From the NCBI RefSeq assembly GCF_013359695.1, contig NZ_JABFMU010000003.1, positions 29,553-93,552 on the forward strand: a DNA stretch of 64,000 nt, written 5' to 3'. The position numbers were made by a program, and so were the translations under genes. The notes under the pieces are model-generated. The model ran no database searches and was not told where the DNA came from. It saw nothing but the letters and a program-made list of their open reading frames with translations. Of the stretch, positions 48,976 to 58,487 are shown in pieces (position 1 is the stretch's first letter; the number at the start of each line of letters is the position of its first letter). The DNA comes from Pseudomonas sp. C2B4. GTDB lineage: Bacteria; Pseudomonadota; Gammaproteobacteria; Pseudomonadales; Pseudomonadaceae.

Positions 48976-49893
48976 ATGCCCAACCTGCCCTCTGCTAATC
49001 AGACACGCACGATCCTGCTGGCACCCGACGACAAAAACTCGATACACGCCGAACTCGCGGGGGGGCAGCGTAATTCCATCGCTTATGCCCCTTATGGCCA
49101 GCAGGCCGCGCAGCAGGAAAGAGCCTCGCATTTTGGGTTCAACGGTGAATTGTGCGAGAGGATTTTCGGCTGGTATTTACTGGGCAACGGCTACCGTGCC
49201 TACAACCCGATATTGATGCGTTTTCATTGCCCGGACAGTTGGAGTCCGTTCGGGAAGGGTGGGTTTAATGCGTATGGGTATTGCGGGGGGGATCCGAGGA
49301 CCTTTACGGATCCAACGGGGCACTTTAGAAATCCATTGAACTTACTACGACGTGCTTCTCCTCCACCTTCCCCACCACCTCCAAGGATACCCGCTAGAGC
49401 TAATGTTTACGTAGCGCCCCCGACTAGACCGCCCTCTGTTGCCCGAGAGCTATCCGCTGGCGATGCACTGCGTCCTCCCCCCTCTTATTCACAATCACAA
49501 ATGCCACCTCCTTATACGCTAGAGGAACTGCCTTCATATTCCGAGGTTACGGCTCTAACTGCGCAAACACGAATTGAGCCAGCTCTGCCTAATCGACCTG
49601 CACCTTCCGTGTCACAGTTACCGCATACGCGTTCTACTTCACAGACAGCCACTGGCTTTATGGTGGAGCCACGGAATCCTGGTTCCTCCAGAGTAAACAG
49701 AACTCGACCTGCAGAAATCACAATCCTTCGAGTCGACTCAATAGATCCAAACGTACCGCCTCTGCCTCCACCACGAAGGGTATCTGAGCACGTGGTACGC
49801 CACTACAGTTTGAGCCGGAACCCCGATGGCACCTGGTCGCATAGCAGTAGAGAAATGGTCAATTTATTAGACCTCATCAGGCGGGGGCAGTGA
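48976..49893 (+). CDS. Short orphan RHS tip protein with Pro-rich C-terminal region
   Basis: The 305-residue protein starts with the last part of an RHS core (1 to about 116). It contains YGQQAAQQ, FGFNGELCERIFGWYLLGNG and the end motif FTDPTGH near 110-116. The C-terminal region (117-305) is low in complexity and rich in proline. It carries PPxY at 168-171 (PPSY) and 177-180 (PPPY), LPSY at 185-188 and an SH3-ligand-like PLPPPR near 262-267. No full RHS/YD-repeat barrel is encoded next to it, so this is an orphan tip. The variable part is AT-richer than the core. Toxin or adaptor roles are possible but unproven. Confidence 0.75.
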   Translation: MPNLPSANQTRTILLAPDDKNSIHAELAGGQRNSIAYAPYGQQAAQQERASHFGFNGELCERIFGWYLLGNGYRAYNPILMRFHCPDSWSPFGKGGFNAYGYCGGDPRTFTDPTGHFRNPLNLLRRASPPPSPPPPRIPARANVYVAPPTRPPSVARELSAGDALRPPPSYSQSQMPPPYTLEELPSYSEVTALTAQTRIEPALPNRPAPSVSQLPHTRSTSQTATGFMVEPRNPGSSRVNRTRPAEITILRVDSIDPNVPPLPPPRRVSEHVVRHYSLSRNPDGTWSHSSREMVNLLDLIRRGQ

Positions 49894-49956
49894 GTACAGG
49901 CAATCGAATCACCAGCCGTGCTCGTAACAGGTATGGTGGAGCAATCCAAAGAGTTC

Positions 49957-50262
49957 TTACTCCACCACCAACCGCCCCAACCGCTGCTTCAACATCCGGT
50001 TCTCCGCCCGCAGCTGCTGGACCTCTTCAAGCAGGTCCAGCGCCAGGGCGACGCCTTCCCAGTCCAGCTCCAGGTCATGGCGCAGCTTGGCGGCGCGTTT
50101 GGCCAGGGCCAATTCGTAATCGGTAAAACGCCAGTCCTTGGGCACGGCACCCTGAGGTTCGAGGATGCCGTGCTCGACGATTTCGATCACGTAGACGTCC
50201 GACAAATCGGTCGCCTCACAGAATTCTGCCAGGTCCAGTTGAACGATCAGGGGGTTGCTCAT
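49957..50262 (-). CDS. cbpM: Chaperone modulator CbpM
   Basis: The 101-residue protein matches CbpM, the MerR-like inhibitor that binds the J-domain of CbpA and controls its DnaK co-chaperone and DNA-binding activities. Landmarks include LDLAEFCEATDL, the WRFTDYELALAKRAAKL helices and a C-terminal coiled coil LRAENRMLKQRL. It lies 23 bases downstream of cbpA on the same strand. Confidence 0.92.
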   Translation of the reverse strand: MSNPLIVQLDLAEFCEATDLSDVYVIEIVEHGILEPQGAVPKDWRFTDYELALAKRAAKLRHDLELDWEGVALALDLLEEVQQLRAENRMLKQRLGRLVVE

Positions 50263-50285
50263 GACGGGCTACTCCATGTCTGGGA

Positions 50286-51233
50286 TCAGAAGTTTTCTCT
50301 GGGGTCGAACGCGGCTTTCTTCGCCAGTTCCTGCCACAAGGCCTTGATGTCATCGTCGGATTTTTTCGGCATGACGGCCTTCAGTTGCACGAACAGGTAA
50401 CCGCGCTCACCCGACTTGTTCAACAAGCCGTGGCCCTTGGCGCGCATGCGCTGGCCGTTCTGGCTGCCGGCCGGGACCTTGAGGTTGATCTTGCCGGTCA
50501 GGGTCGGTACCGCGACTTCGGTGCCCAGCGCCAGCTCCCAAGGTGCCAGCGGCAGCGTGATGATCAGGTTTTCGCCTTCGACGTCGAATTTCGGGTGCGG
50601 CGCAAAACGGATCGTCAGGTACAGATCGCCGTTGGCACCGCCGCCCACGCCCGGAGCACCCTGGCCCTTGAGGCGGATGCGTTCGCCGTCGCTGACGCCA
50701 GCGGGAATTTTCACGTTCAGGCTTTTAGGGGTGTTGCTGACGTGCTGGCCCGCCGCGTTGTACTGCGGCACCTGGAAGGTGACCTTCTTCGATTCGTTGG
50801 ACAGGGTTTCCTCAAGGAAAACACCCAGTTCCATTTCCACGTCCTGCCCTCGACGTCCGGTGCTGCGACGCGACTGGCCACCGCCACCAAAGCCGGGGCC
50901 ACGGTTACCGAAGATCGAACTGAAGAAGTCCGAGAAATCGCCGGTGTCCTGACCACCGCCACCGAAACCACCACGGCTCTGCCAGCCCGGTGGTCCCTGG
51001 AACGGTTGGCCATGCTGGCCATAGCGGCGCAGGTCATCGTATTCGGCGCGTTTGTCGGCGCTTTTCAACGCTTCATAGGCTTCAGAGGCATCCTTGAACT
51101 TGGCCTCGGCGTCCTTTTCCTTGCTGACGTCAGGGTGGTATTTGCGCGCCAGCTTGCGATAGGCGGCCTTGATCGCCTTGTCGTCTGCTGTCGGCTCCAC
51201 ACCGAGAATCTTGTAATAGTCTTTGAAGTCCAT
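50286..51233 (-). CDS. cbpA: Curved DNA-binding protein CbpA, J-domain co-chaperone
   Basis: The 315-residue class II J-protein has an N-terminal J-domain starting [12 protein letters not shown] with the HPD motif in [12 protein letters not shown] Gly/Phe-rich linker follows (about 85-120), and then two C-terminal beta domains with a [17 protein letters not shown] signature. CbpA works with DnaK and binds curved DNA in stationary phase. The ATG at 51233 is preferred to a GTG at 51248. Confidence 0.94.
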   Translation of the reverse strand: MDFKDYYKILGVEPTADDKAIKAAYRKLARKYHPDVSKEKDAEAKFKDASEAYEALKSADKRAEYDDLRRYGQHGQPFQGPPGWQSRGGFGGGGQDTGDFSDFFSSIFGNRGPGFGGGGQSRRSTGRRGQDVEMELGVFLEETLSNESKKVTFQVPQYNAAGQHVSNTPKSLNVKIPAGVSDGERIRLKGQGAPGVGGGANGDLYLTIRFAPHPKFDVEGENLIITLPLAPWELALGTEVAVPTLTGKINLKVPAGSQNGQRMRAKGHGLLNKSGERGYLFVQLKAVMPKKSDDDIKALWQELAKKAAFDPRENF

Positions 51234-51529
51234 CGCGGGAATCACCATCCGTTATCGAGTTCGCGCCACCTGCCACAGCATGCGCCTGTTTGCAGCGCAG
51301 AGGTTGACCGATCTCAAGGTTGTGACCGGGCAGCGCATCAGAAGTTTATCGGCAGCGTGCGGGGCGACTTGTGCTCGCCCCGGGGCTCTCCGGTTGATGC
51401 AGGGTAGTTTGGGGGTGATGGCGCGTCTTTCAAGCGGTGAACGGCAAGATTTAGCGGATAACCGGCCTTCGATTCTGTGCCGCACTGGCATACACTGCGC
51501 GGCCGTTTTTTAACCGGAACTCGAAAGAC

Positions 51530-52804
51530 ATGAAAAACGCATCTCCAGCCCGTGCCGTGGGTATCGACTTTGGCACGTCCAACTCCACCGTCGGTTGGCT
51601 GCGCCCCGGCATGGAAACGCTGATTGCGCTGGAGGATGACAAGATCACCCTGCCCTCGGTGGTCTTCTTCAACCTCGAAGAACGCCGCCCGGTGTACGGT
51701 CGACTGGCGCTGCACGAGTACCTGGAAGGGTACGAAGGCCGCCTGATGCGCTCGCTCAAGAGCCTGCTGGGTTCCAAGCTGATCAAGCACGACACCAGCG
51801 TCCTTGGCACGGCGATGCCGTTCAAGGACCTGCTCGGGCTGTTCATCGGCCAGCTCAAGAGCCGCGCCGAAGCCGCCGCCGGTCGGGAATTCGAGGAAGT
51901 GGTGCTGGGTCGTCCGGTGTTTTTCGTGGACGACGACCCGGTCGCCGACAAAGAAGCCGAGGACACCCTGGTGGATGTCGCGCGCAAGATCGGCTTCAAG
52001 GAAGTCTCGTTCCAGTTCGAACCGATTGCCGCCGCGTTCGACTACGAGTCGACCATCGAGAAAGAAGAGCTTGTCCTGATTGTGGACATCGGCGGGGGTA
52101 CATCGGACTTCTCGCTGGTACGCCTGTCCCCTGAGCGTCGGGGTGTGGATAACCGTCACGAAGACATCCTGGCCACCGGCGGCGTGCACATCGGCGGGAC
52201 CGACTTCGACAAGCAGTTGAGCCTGCAAGGCCTGATGCCGCTGTTCGGCTACGGCAGCCGGATGAAGAGCGGCGCCTACATGCCCACCAGCCATCACATG
52301 AACCTGGCGACCTGGCACACCATCAACTCGGTGTACTCACAGAAGTCTCAACTGGCGCTGGGCAGCATGCGCTACGACATCGAGGACACCGGCGGCATCG
52401 ATCGCCTGTTCAAACTGATCGAACAGCGCGCCGGGCATTGGCTGGCGATGCTGACGGAAGAAACCAAGATCGAACTGACCCACGTCGATAGCCGTATCGT
52501 ACCGCTGGATCGCATCGAAGCCGGTTTGAGCGTGGAACTGAGCCGGGCGCTGTTCGAATCGGCCATCGACAATTTGCTGGAGCGTGTGCGCAACAGCGTC
52601 AGCCAGTTGTTAAGCGATGCCGGCGTGCAGGTGGGTGAGGTGGACACCGTCTTCTTCACCGGTGGTTCCAGCGGGATCCCGGCCCTGCGCAACAGTGTTT
52701 CGGCGATGCTGCCGAATGCGCGGCATGTGGAAGGTAATATCTTTGGCAGCATCGGTAGTGGCCTGGCCATTGAAGCGGCCAAGCGCTACGGCACGATGGA
52801 CTGA
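51530..52804 (+). CDS. yegD: YegD-like Hsp70-family chaperone ATPase
   Basis: The 424-residue protein has the Hsp70 ATPase phosphate-1 motif GIDFGTSNSTVGWL, phosphate-2 VDIGGGTSDFSLV and the adenosine loop FFTGGSSGIPALR. It lacks the peptide-binding C-terminal domain of DnaK, as is normal in the YegD family. It is divergent from cbpA across 296 bases, forming a chaperone group. The substrate is not known. Confidence 0.93.
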   Translation: MKNASPARAVGIDFGTSNSTVGWLRPGMETLIALEDDKITLPSVVFFNLEERRPVYGRLALHEYLEGYEGRLMRSLKSLLGSKLIKHDTSVLGTAMPFKDLLGLFIGQLKSRAEAAAGREFEEVVLGRPVFFVDDDPVADKEAEDTLVDVARKIGFKEVSFQFEPIAAAFDYESTIEKEELVLIVDIGGGTSDFSLVRLSPERRGVDNRHEDILATGGVHIGGTDFDKQLSLQGLMPLFGYGSRMKSGAYMPTSHHMNLATWHTINSVYSQKSQLALGSMRYDIEDTGGIDRLFKLIEQRAGHWLAMLTEETKIELTHVDSRIVPLDRIEAGLSVELSRALFESAIDNLLERVRNSVSQLLSDAGVQVGEVDTVFFTGGSSGIPALRNSVSAMLPNARHVEGNIFGSIGSGLAIEAAKRYGTMD

Positions 52805-52821
52805 TCCGAAACCGAGTGTCC

Positions 52822-52900
52822 TTTTCGCGAGCAGGCTCGCTCCCACATTTTACCTGCGAATACAGGACAATTGTGGGAGCGAGCCTGCTCGCGAAGAGGC
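52822..52900. repeat. REP pair, type B, after yegD
   Basis: TTTCGCGAGCAGGCTCGCTC and the inverted GTGGGAGCGAGCCTGCTCGC are separated by about 30 bases. It sits between the convergent yegD and AI-2E transporter genes. Confidence 0.88.
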
Positions 52901-52925
52901 CCTGTCAGGCGCTACAGCTGCTGGA

Positions 52926-53939
52926 TCAAACCATCCCCACCTGCTTCAACTCACTCTTCAGATACGCGTAATAAATCGGCCCCGCCACCACCCCCGGCAG
53001 GCCGAACGCGGCCTCGAACACCAGCATCGCCAACAGCAACTCCCAAGACTTGGCACTGATCTGCCCGCCGACGATGCGCGCGTTGAGGAAGTATTCGAGC
53101 TTGTGGATAACGATCAGGTAGCCCAGCGCGGCCACGGCCACCCAAATCGATAGTGACAGGCCGACGATGGTGATCAGGGTGTTCGACATCAGGTTGCCGA
53201 TCACCGGCAACAGGCCGAGCAGGAAGGTCAGCACAATCAGGGTCTTGGTCAGCGGCAGCTTGATGCCGAACATCGGCAGCACGACAGCCAGGAAGATCCC
53301 GGTGAAGAAGGTATTGAGCAGAGAAATCTTGATCTGCGCGAAGACGATGTTTCGAAAGGCCTGGACCAGCAGGTGCAGACGATCGAACAGTGCAGCCGCC
53401 AAAGGCTTGCGCTTGGTCAGGTCCGGTATGCGCTGCAAGGCGATGATCGCGCCGAGCACCATGCCGATCAGCAACGTCACGAACATGTGCGCCGCGTCCT
53501 TGCCCACCAGTTGCAAGTCGCTGAGGTGTTTGCTTATCCACTCGCCAATCGCCACGCGAAACTCCGCAGCGCTGGCCGGCAGATAGGCATCGATAAACGG
53601 CGGCAGTTGACCTCGAGCGCGGTCGACCACCCCCATGAACTTGTCGAGGGACGCCCCGGGATTTTCCGCTTCGTGCAGCAGAAAACTGATGGCGCCGGCA
53701 AAGATCAGCGTCAGCACGCTGACAATCAACGTCCCTAACAATGCCACCGCGAGCCAGCGCGCACGCCGACCTTCGATCAGCCGTTGCAACTGCGGGGTGA
53801 GCATGTTGACCAGTTCGAACACCAGCAACCCGGCCAGCAGACTGGGCAACAACCGCAGCGGGATGACCAGGAGCAGCCCACCGAAAATGATGACCCAGCT
53901 GATGACCAGCAAAACTTGACGTTGAGAAAACGTTGGCAT
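52926..53939 (-). CDS. AI-2E family (PerM-like) transporter
   Basis: The 337-residue membrane protein has about seven to eight helices and a cytoplasmic or periplasmic loop near residues 90-150. The C-terminal half has TLIVLTFLLGLLPVIGNLMS, typical of the PerM/TqsA family. Members include autoinducer exporters and sodium/proton antiporters, so the substrate cannot be assigned. Confidence 0.86.
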   Translation of the reverse strand: MPTFSQRQVLLVISWVIIFGGLLLVIPLRLLPSLLAGLLVFELVNMLTPQLQRLIEGRRARWLAVALLGTLIVSVLTLIFAGAISFLLHEAENPGASLDKFMGVVDRARGQLPPFIDAYLPASAAEFRVAIGEWISKHLSDLQLVGKDAAHMFVTLLIGMVLGAIIALQRIPDLTKRKPLAAALFDRLHLLVQAFRNIVFAQIKISLLNTFFTGIFLAVVLPMFGIKLPLTKTLIVLTFLLGLLPVIGNLMSNTLITIVGLSLSIWVAVAALGYLIVIHKLEYFLNARIVGGQISAKSWELLLAMLVFEAAFGLPGVVAGPIYYAYLKSELKQVGMV

Positions 53940-54064
53940 ACAGCCTCAAAACGAACGGCGTAAAAAGGATTGGCAGTCTGCCAGCGTTCCGGTGCCAGCA
54001 CTAGGGATTGTGTGGGGCGACCTTGGTCGGGGTTCAGGCCATTTTTTACACTGCCCTTGCCGGC

Positions 54065-54140
54065 CCCTTCGCGAGCAGGCTCGCTCCCACATTTGTCCTA
54101 CGAACACAGGTCCACTGTGGGAGCGGGCTTGCCCGCGATG
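54065..54140. repeat. REP pair, type B with a divergent second arm
   Basis: The first arm is CTTCGCGAGCAGGCTCGCTC. The second arm reads GTGGGAGCGGGCTTGCCCGCGA, a different REP subtype common in pseudomonads. It lies between the AI-2E gene and psiF. Confidence 0.8.
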
Positions 54141-54171
54141 AGGCCAGCACGTTCACCACAGATTCCGGTCT

Positions 54172-54480
54172 TTATTTTTTCTTCAGACACTCACTCATGA
54201 ACGCCTTGCGCGCATCCCCCTTGAGGGCTTTGGTCGCGGCGTCGGCATTGCAGGTTTTCATTTTTTCCTGCTGCGGGGTCAAGGCTTTGCCGGCATCGTT
54301 GGCGGCCGGTGCCGCCTTGAGGCAAGTGCTCATGAAGGCTTTGCGCTCTTCGCCCTTGAGGCTTTTGGCGGTAGCGTCGGCGTTGCAGGTGGTCATCTTG
54401 TTCTGTTGTTCAGTGGCGGCGAACCCTTGGGAGCAGAGCAGCAAACCGATCATCAACAAAGGGACACGCAACATCTTCAT
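54172..54480 (-). CDS. psiF: PsiF-family secreted protein with two repeats
   Basis: The 102-residue protein has a signal peptide (about 1-22, cut after GFA). It has two PsiF repeats of about 35 residues, each with a KMxTCNADA..KxLKGxxRKAFMSxCLK pattern. PsiF is phosphate-starvation-inducible in E. coli. Function is unknown. The ATG at 54480 is preceded by GGAG; the longer frame from 54672 has no support. Confidence 0.9.
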   Translation of the reverse strand: MKMLRVPLLMIGLLLCSQGFAATEQQNKMTTCNADATAKSLKGEERKAFMSTCLKAAPAANDAGKALTPQQEKMKTCNADAATKALKGDARKAFMSECLKKK

Positions 54481-54544
54481 GGAGTTTTCTCCTTGTTGCC
54501 GAACCGAGGGGAACGGCCTTGTTTTGCAGTGTAGACAACGCCTG

Positions 54545-55339
54545 TTACACCTTCCTGCTCTCCAGATGGCTACGCCGATACTGCTCCGGCGTGCACCCGG
54601 CCTGGCGCTGGAACATCGCGATAAACGCAGAGCCGGTGCTGTACCCCAGGTCGAAGGCGACGTCCTGAACACTGCGATGGCTGTCCAGCGCTTCGATGGC
54701 CGTGAGAAACCGCAGGCGCTGGCGCCACTCGCCGAAGCTCATGCCCAGTTCGCGGACAAACTGCCGTGCCAGGGTGCGCTCACTCACATGGATGCGCGAC
54801 GCCCAATCCGCCAACGGCCGGTTATCCCCGGGGTCGTTTTGCAGGGCCTCAAGAATGCCTAGCAGTCCGGCGCTGCTGGCGTAAGGCAGATAGCGCTGAT
54901 GCACGGGTGCCTGTTGCAACTGATCCACCAATACCTGGGCCAGACGCTGATCCGCGTCCCGCTCGGGAATTTTCACGTCACGGGCGGCGAAATCCTTGAG
55001 GATGGCCTTGAGGATGTCGCTGATGGCCAGGGTGCAGGCTTGAGATGGCAAGTCGCGGCATATGATCGGCGCGAGGCAGACTGCGCGATAGTTGATCGGT
55101 TGGTTGCTGTAGAAACTGTGCTCGGTTTCCGGCGGTACCCACACGGCGTATTGCGGTGGTGACATGAAGCGGCTGCCGCCAATCTCCATGTGCAGCACGC
55201 CGTGGGCTGAGTACTCCAGCGTGCCCCACGGGTGCCGGTGCGCCGAGGCAAAGCGATGCGCGTCAAAATCGGCGTAGCGGAAGTACACCGGGGCCGGCAG
55301 TTCGCTGAAATCCAGCAGGTCGATGTGTTGACTGGTCAT
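54545..55339 (-). CDS. AraC-family transcriptional regulator with cupin-like N-terminal domain
   Basis: The 264-residue regulator has an N-terminal AraC-binding/cupin region with HRFASAHRHPWGTLEYS. The C-terminal double helix-turn-helix (about 165-260) has VSERTLARQF and the family end signature SAFIAMFQRQAGCTPEQYRR. It is divergent from the DMT exporter gene, so it probably controls it. A TTG at 55354 is possible, but the ATG at 55339 fits better. Confidence 0.9.
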   Translation of the reverse strand: MTSQHIDLLDFSELPAPVYFRYADFDAHRFASAHRHPWGTLEYSAHGVLHMEIGGSRFMSPPQYAVWVPPETEHSFYSNQPINYRAVCLAPIICRDLPSQACTLAISDILKAILKDFAARDVKIPERDADQRLAQVLVDQLQQAPVHQRYLPYASSAGLLGILEALQNDPGDNRPLADWASRIHVSERTLARQFVRELGMSFGEWRQRLRFLTAIEALDSHRSVQDVAFDLGYSTGSAFIAMFQRQAGCTPEQYRRSHLESRKV

Positions 55340-55435
55340 GCTGTCCGGAATCAAGGGTGGGTTGTCTGGATCGAAGTATAGGCTTTGATCCGGACAGAGG
55401 ATAATTGCCCCTCATTAACGTTCTGGTTTTCCCCG

Positions 55436-56323
55436 ATGCAATACGCTTATCCCTTGCTGGCCATTTTTATTTGGGCCGGCAACACCGTAATCACAAAAAT
55501 GTCGGCCGGGGCGATCTTCCCCGCCGAGATCGGTTTCTATCGCTGGCTGCTCGCCGGACTGCTGTTTACCCCCTTTATGCTCAAACCGGTGATCGCCCAT
55601 TGGCCGGCAATTCGTCCGAACCTGGGCAGGATTTTCATCCTCGGCGTGCTCGGTATGGCGGTCTATCAAAGCCTGGCGTACTTCGCCGCAGCCCTGACCT
55701 CGGCCACCAACATGGGCATCATCCTGTCGCTGATGCCATTGAAGTCCCTGGCCATGGCGATCATCAGCCTCGGCCAACGCCTGACCGCCGGTGCGCTGGC
55801 TGGCGCGGTGCTGTCGTTTGCCGGGGTCTTGGTCGTAGTGTCGTCCGGCAGCCTCGCCGTGCTGCTGGAGCACGGGGTGAACCTGGGCGACGCGATGATG
55901 CTGGTCGCCACGCTGGCCTACGCGGTCTACAGCACGCTACTGAAGAAATGGCAGCTGAAATTGCCGCCGCTGGTGTTGCTGTATTTGCAGGTGCTGGTGG
56001 CGGTGGTGGTGCTGTTTCCCTTGTTCCTTGCTTCCCCGAAAATCGGCCCGACCCTGCACAACATTCCGCTGGTGCTGTACGCCTGCCTGTTGGCCTCGAT
56101 GGTGGCGCCATTGGCATGGATGCAGGCCGTGGTGCGTTTGGGACCGAGCCGGACCACGCTGTTTTTCAATTTACTGCCGGTGATGACGGCGCTGATTGCG
56201 GCGGTGGTGCTGCATGAGCAATTGGCGATGTATCACCTGGTGGGCGGGATGTTGACCTTGGGTGGGGTGCTTGTTTCAGAGCGGTGGACGACGGTGTTGG
56301 GGCGTAAGGTCAGCGTCGCCTGA
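55436..56323 (+). CDS. EamA/DMT-family exporter
   Basis: The 295-residue protein has ten predicted helices in two EamA repeats, starting MQYAYPLLAIFIWAGNTVI. The second repeat has YAVYSTLLKKW and later RLGPSRTTLFFNLLPV. Members export amino acids or other metabolites. The substrate is not assignable from sequence. Divergent from the AraC regulator at 55339. Confidence 0.88.
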   Translation: MQYAYPLLAIFIWAGNTVITKMSAGAIFPAEIGFYRWLLAGLLFTPFMLKPVIAHWPAIRPNLGRIFILGVLGMAVYQSLAYFAAALTSATNMGIILSLMPLKSLAMAIISLGQRLTAGALAGAVLSFAGVLVVVSSGSLAVLLEHGVNLGDAMMLVATLAYAVYSTLLKKWQLKLPPLVLLYLQVLVAVVVLFPLFLASPKIGPTLHNIPLVLYACLLASMVAPLAWMQAVVRLGPSRTTLFFNLLPVMTALIAAVVLHEQLAMYHLVGGMLTLGGVLVSERWTTVLGRKVSVA

Positions 56324-56330
56324 CCTTACG

Positions 56331-56398
56331 CCTTCGCGAGCGGGCTCGCTCCCACAGGGGAATGCACTTCAAATGTGGGAGCGAGCCTGCTCGCGAAG
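56331..56398. repeat. REP pair, type B, between the exporter and lipase genes
   Basis: CTTCGCGAGCGGGCTCGCTC is followed by GTGGGAGCGAGCCTGCTCGC with about 20 bases between. It separates the convergent DMT exporter and lipase genes and contains one changed base in the first arm. Confidence 0.86.
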
Positions 56399-56412
56399 AA
56401 CGATGACTCGGT

Positions 56413-57303
56413 TTAGAGCCCTGCCGCCGTCAATCGCGCCGCATGCTCGACAAACAATCGAATCGGCTCCGCCCCCTTCCCCACCAATCCCAGCGACTGA
56501 TTGACGATGTCAAAGTGGTCCAGCGGATACTCATCGCCAATCACCGTCCCCAAATGCGAGCTGTAGCGTCCGACCATCCCGTCGCAATGCCCGGCCTCGC
56601 GTACAAAGGTTTTGGCGAACAGCCGGCAAGTACGGTTGGTGCCATCAAGCAGGTTGCGCCCGCGGTCAGTCTTGCCCCGCTGCAAAGTGCCGGACCAGGA
56701 GTAATACCGCACGCTATTCACCTCTTCCGGCCCCTGCCCGCCCCAGGTCTCAGGCAGCCCCTGTGGATAACGTTGATTGAACAGCGCCACGCCTTCCGTG
56801 GTGAGTGAATGGTGGGACGCGTGGATGTCCACCGGCAGTTTCGGTCCGCGATACCCGGTTTCCAGCAAGCTCATCAACGCGCCTGTCAGACGCACCAGGA
56901 AGCTCAGCAGTCGGCCCCGAACGCTGTCATGGGGATAATGTGTATGCAGGTAATCCGCCAACTCCGAGCCATGATTCGGCCCCGCCACCGACGTCACCGA
57001 CGCCACCCGATCCGGTCGTTTGGCCGCAGCGTAGCGGGCCGTCAGCGAACCCTGGCTGTGACCGATCAGGTTGACTTTCTCGGCCCCGGTTTCGCGCAGA
57101 ATCTCCTCGATTTGCGCCAGCAGCTGCTCACCGCGCACTTCGTTGGAATTGAGCGGTGACACTTGCACCGCAAACACCACCGCACCGCCCTTGCGCAGTG
57201 CCGAAATGATCCCGTACCAGTAGGGATAGAGCAGCAGCCGGACAAACCCGAGCATTCCCGGGACCAGCACCAGCGGATAACGCGTGGCCGAACCTTGCGA
57301 CAT
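56413..57303 (-). CDS. Family I.1-like triacylglycerol lipase
   Basis: The 296-residue alpha/beta hydrolase is close to the small lipase of P. fragi, with TRYPLVLVPGMLGF at the start. The nucleophile is Ser83 in NLIGHSQGS. The Asp is in GHCDGMVGRYSSHLG and the His in YPLDHFD, the arrangement of family I.1. Two cysteines near 205 and 235 could form a disulfide. No N-terminal signal peptide or foldase gene is present here, so export is unclear. The start at 57303 is chosen over 57378. Confidence 0.9.
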   Translation of the reverse strand: MSQGSATRYPLVLVPGMLGFVRLLLYPYWYGIISALRKGGAVVFAVQVSPLNSNEVRGEQLLAQIEEILRETGAEKVNLIGHSQGSLTARYAAAKRPDRVASVTSVAGPNHGSELADYLHTHYPHDSVRGRLLSFLVRLTGALMSLLETGYRGPKLPVDIHASHHSLTTEGVALFNQRYPQGLPETWGGQGPEEVNSVRYYSWSGTLQRGKTDRGRNLLDGTNRTCRLFAKTFVREAGHCDGMVGRYSSHLGTVIGDEYPLDHFDIVNQSLGLVGKGAEPIRLFVEHAARLTAAGL

Positions 57304-57421
57304 GAGCGGACATCCTTGTGATCGAGGGGTGAAGCAAGGCGAAATGCAAGACATCCGCCAAGCATCTTCAGCGAACATGACAACTCGACGACCAGTCTAT
57401 GACATCCATTCACGTGCGCGC

Positions 57422-57727
57422 CTATTTCAGCCCGGCCACCCCCGCCACGATCAGCCCCACCGACACTAACTTGACCGCGCTCAGGCTTTCGCCCAGCAGC
57501 GCGAACCCGAGAAATACCGTGCCCAGCGACCCGATGGCGGTCCAGATCGGGTAGGCGATGCTCACCGGCAACTCGCGCATGGCGAGCGTCAGGAAGTACA
57601 CCCCGCCCATCGCGGCCACCACAGTGATCAGCGAGGGCCAGGGCCGGGTGAAGCCCTCGGCGTACTTCATGCCCATGGCGAAGGTGACTTCGAACCCGGC
57701 GGCGATCAGCAAAAACAGCCAGGCCAT
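57422..57727 (-). CDS. SMR-family small multidrug/cation exporter
   Basis: The 101-residue four-helix protein contains LIAAGFEVTFAMGMKYAEGF, with the essential membrane glutamate at about residue 13. It has the family signature PVSIAYPIWTAIGSLGTV. The overall pattern is near SugE/Gdx and other SMR exporters; guanidinium or quaternary ammonium substrates are typical. The start directly follows the azoreductase stop (TAGATG), so the two are co-transcribed. Confidence 0.9.
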   Translation of the reverse strand: MAWLFLLIAAGFEVTFAMGMKYAEGFTRPWPSLITVVAAMGGVYFLTLAMRELPVSIAYPIWTAIGSLGTVFLGFALLGESLSAVKLVSVGLIVAGVAGLK

Positions 57728-58366
57728 CTAGAACTCCCTGGCCAGCGCGAGCAAGCGCTGTTCGGCCTCGGCGGCTGAGACGGCGAAGGTGCGCGCCTCG
57801 GATTCTTCACCCTCGGCGGCGACCACCGTGACATCGGTAATACCGATAAAGCCCAACGCCGTTCGCAGCAAGGGATCGGCATGGTTCATGGCTTCCAATT
57901 CGCCTCCCGGCCCAAAACCAAATCCGCCGCGACTGGTGACAATCAGCGCTTTTTTGCCCTGCACCAGCGGCTCGTATTGGGCCACACCGTTATCCAGCGT
58001 GTGATTGAACGTCAGCCCGAGTCGCACGATCTGATCGATCCAGGCCTTCAAACCGCTGGGTACGCTGAAGTTGTGCATCGGCGTGGAGATCACCAGCAAA
58101 TCGTGGCCCAGCAACTCGCCGACCAGTTCATCGCTGAACGCGAGATCGGCTTGCATCGACAATGGCCGGGCATCGGGTTCAGGGTAGAAAGCGGCCGCCA
58201 CGAAGGCTTCGTTGACTGGTGGGATCAGCGCCCGTCCGACCTCACGGCGGGTCAGGCGCGTGTTTGGATGACGTGCCTGAAAGGCCGAAAGAAACACTTC
58301 GGCCAAACGCCGGGAGTGCGAACGTTCACCGCGTGGACTGGCATGAACTGCAAGAATTGTACTCAT
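57728..58366 (-). CDS. FMN-dependent NADH-azoreductase
   Basis: The 212-residue flavodoxin-fold enzyme starts [19 protein letters not shown]. It has the FMN-binding [20 protein letters not shown] segment and [11 protein letters not shown]. AzoR enzymes reduce quinones and azo compounds using NADH. The ATG at 58366 is used; upstream codons have no family similarity. It is divergent from a LysR gene, which may regulate it. Confidence 0.93.
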   Translation of the reverse strand: MSTILAVHASPRGERSHSRRLAEVFLSAFQARHPNTRLTRREVGRALIPPVNEAFVAAAFYPEPDARPLSMQADLAFSDELVGELLGHDLLVISTPMHNFSVPSGLKAWIDQIVRLGLTFNHTLDNGVAQYEPLVQGKKALIVTSRGGFGFGPGGELEAMNHADPLLRTALGFIGITDVTVVAAEGEESEARTFAVSAAEAEQRLLALAREF

Positions 58367-58487
58367 CTGAATCTCCTTGGGACTAAACTCAAACTGCTTG
58401 TGGCTTTGAGCTTGAAGCTCGCAGCTGCCCCTATTCAACTGAGCAAAAATCAGTCCGGATGAATTCATTTCATTCATGGAGTCTTCA

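Noticed and set aside
52951..53949. 332-codon open frame overlapping the AI-2E transporter on the same strand
   Set aside because: The other frame encodes a membrane protein with clear helices; this one is Arg/Ala-rich and has no pattern.
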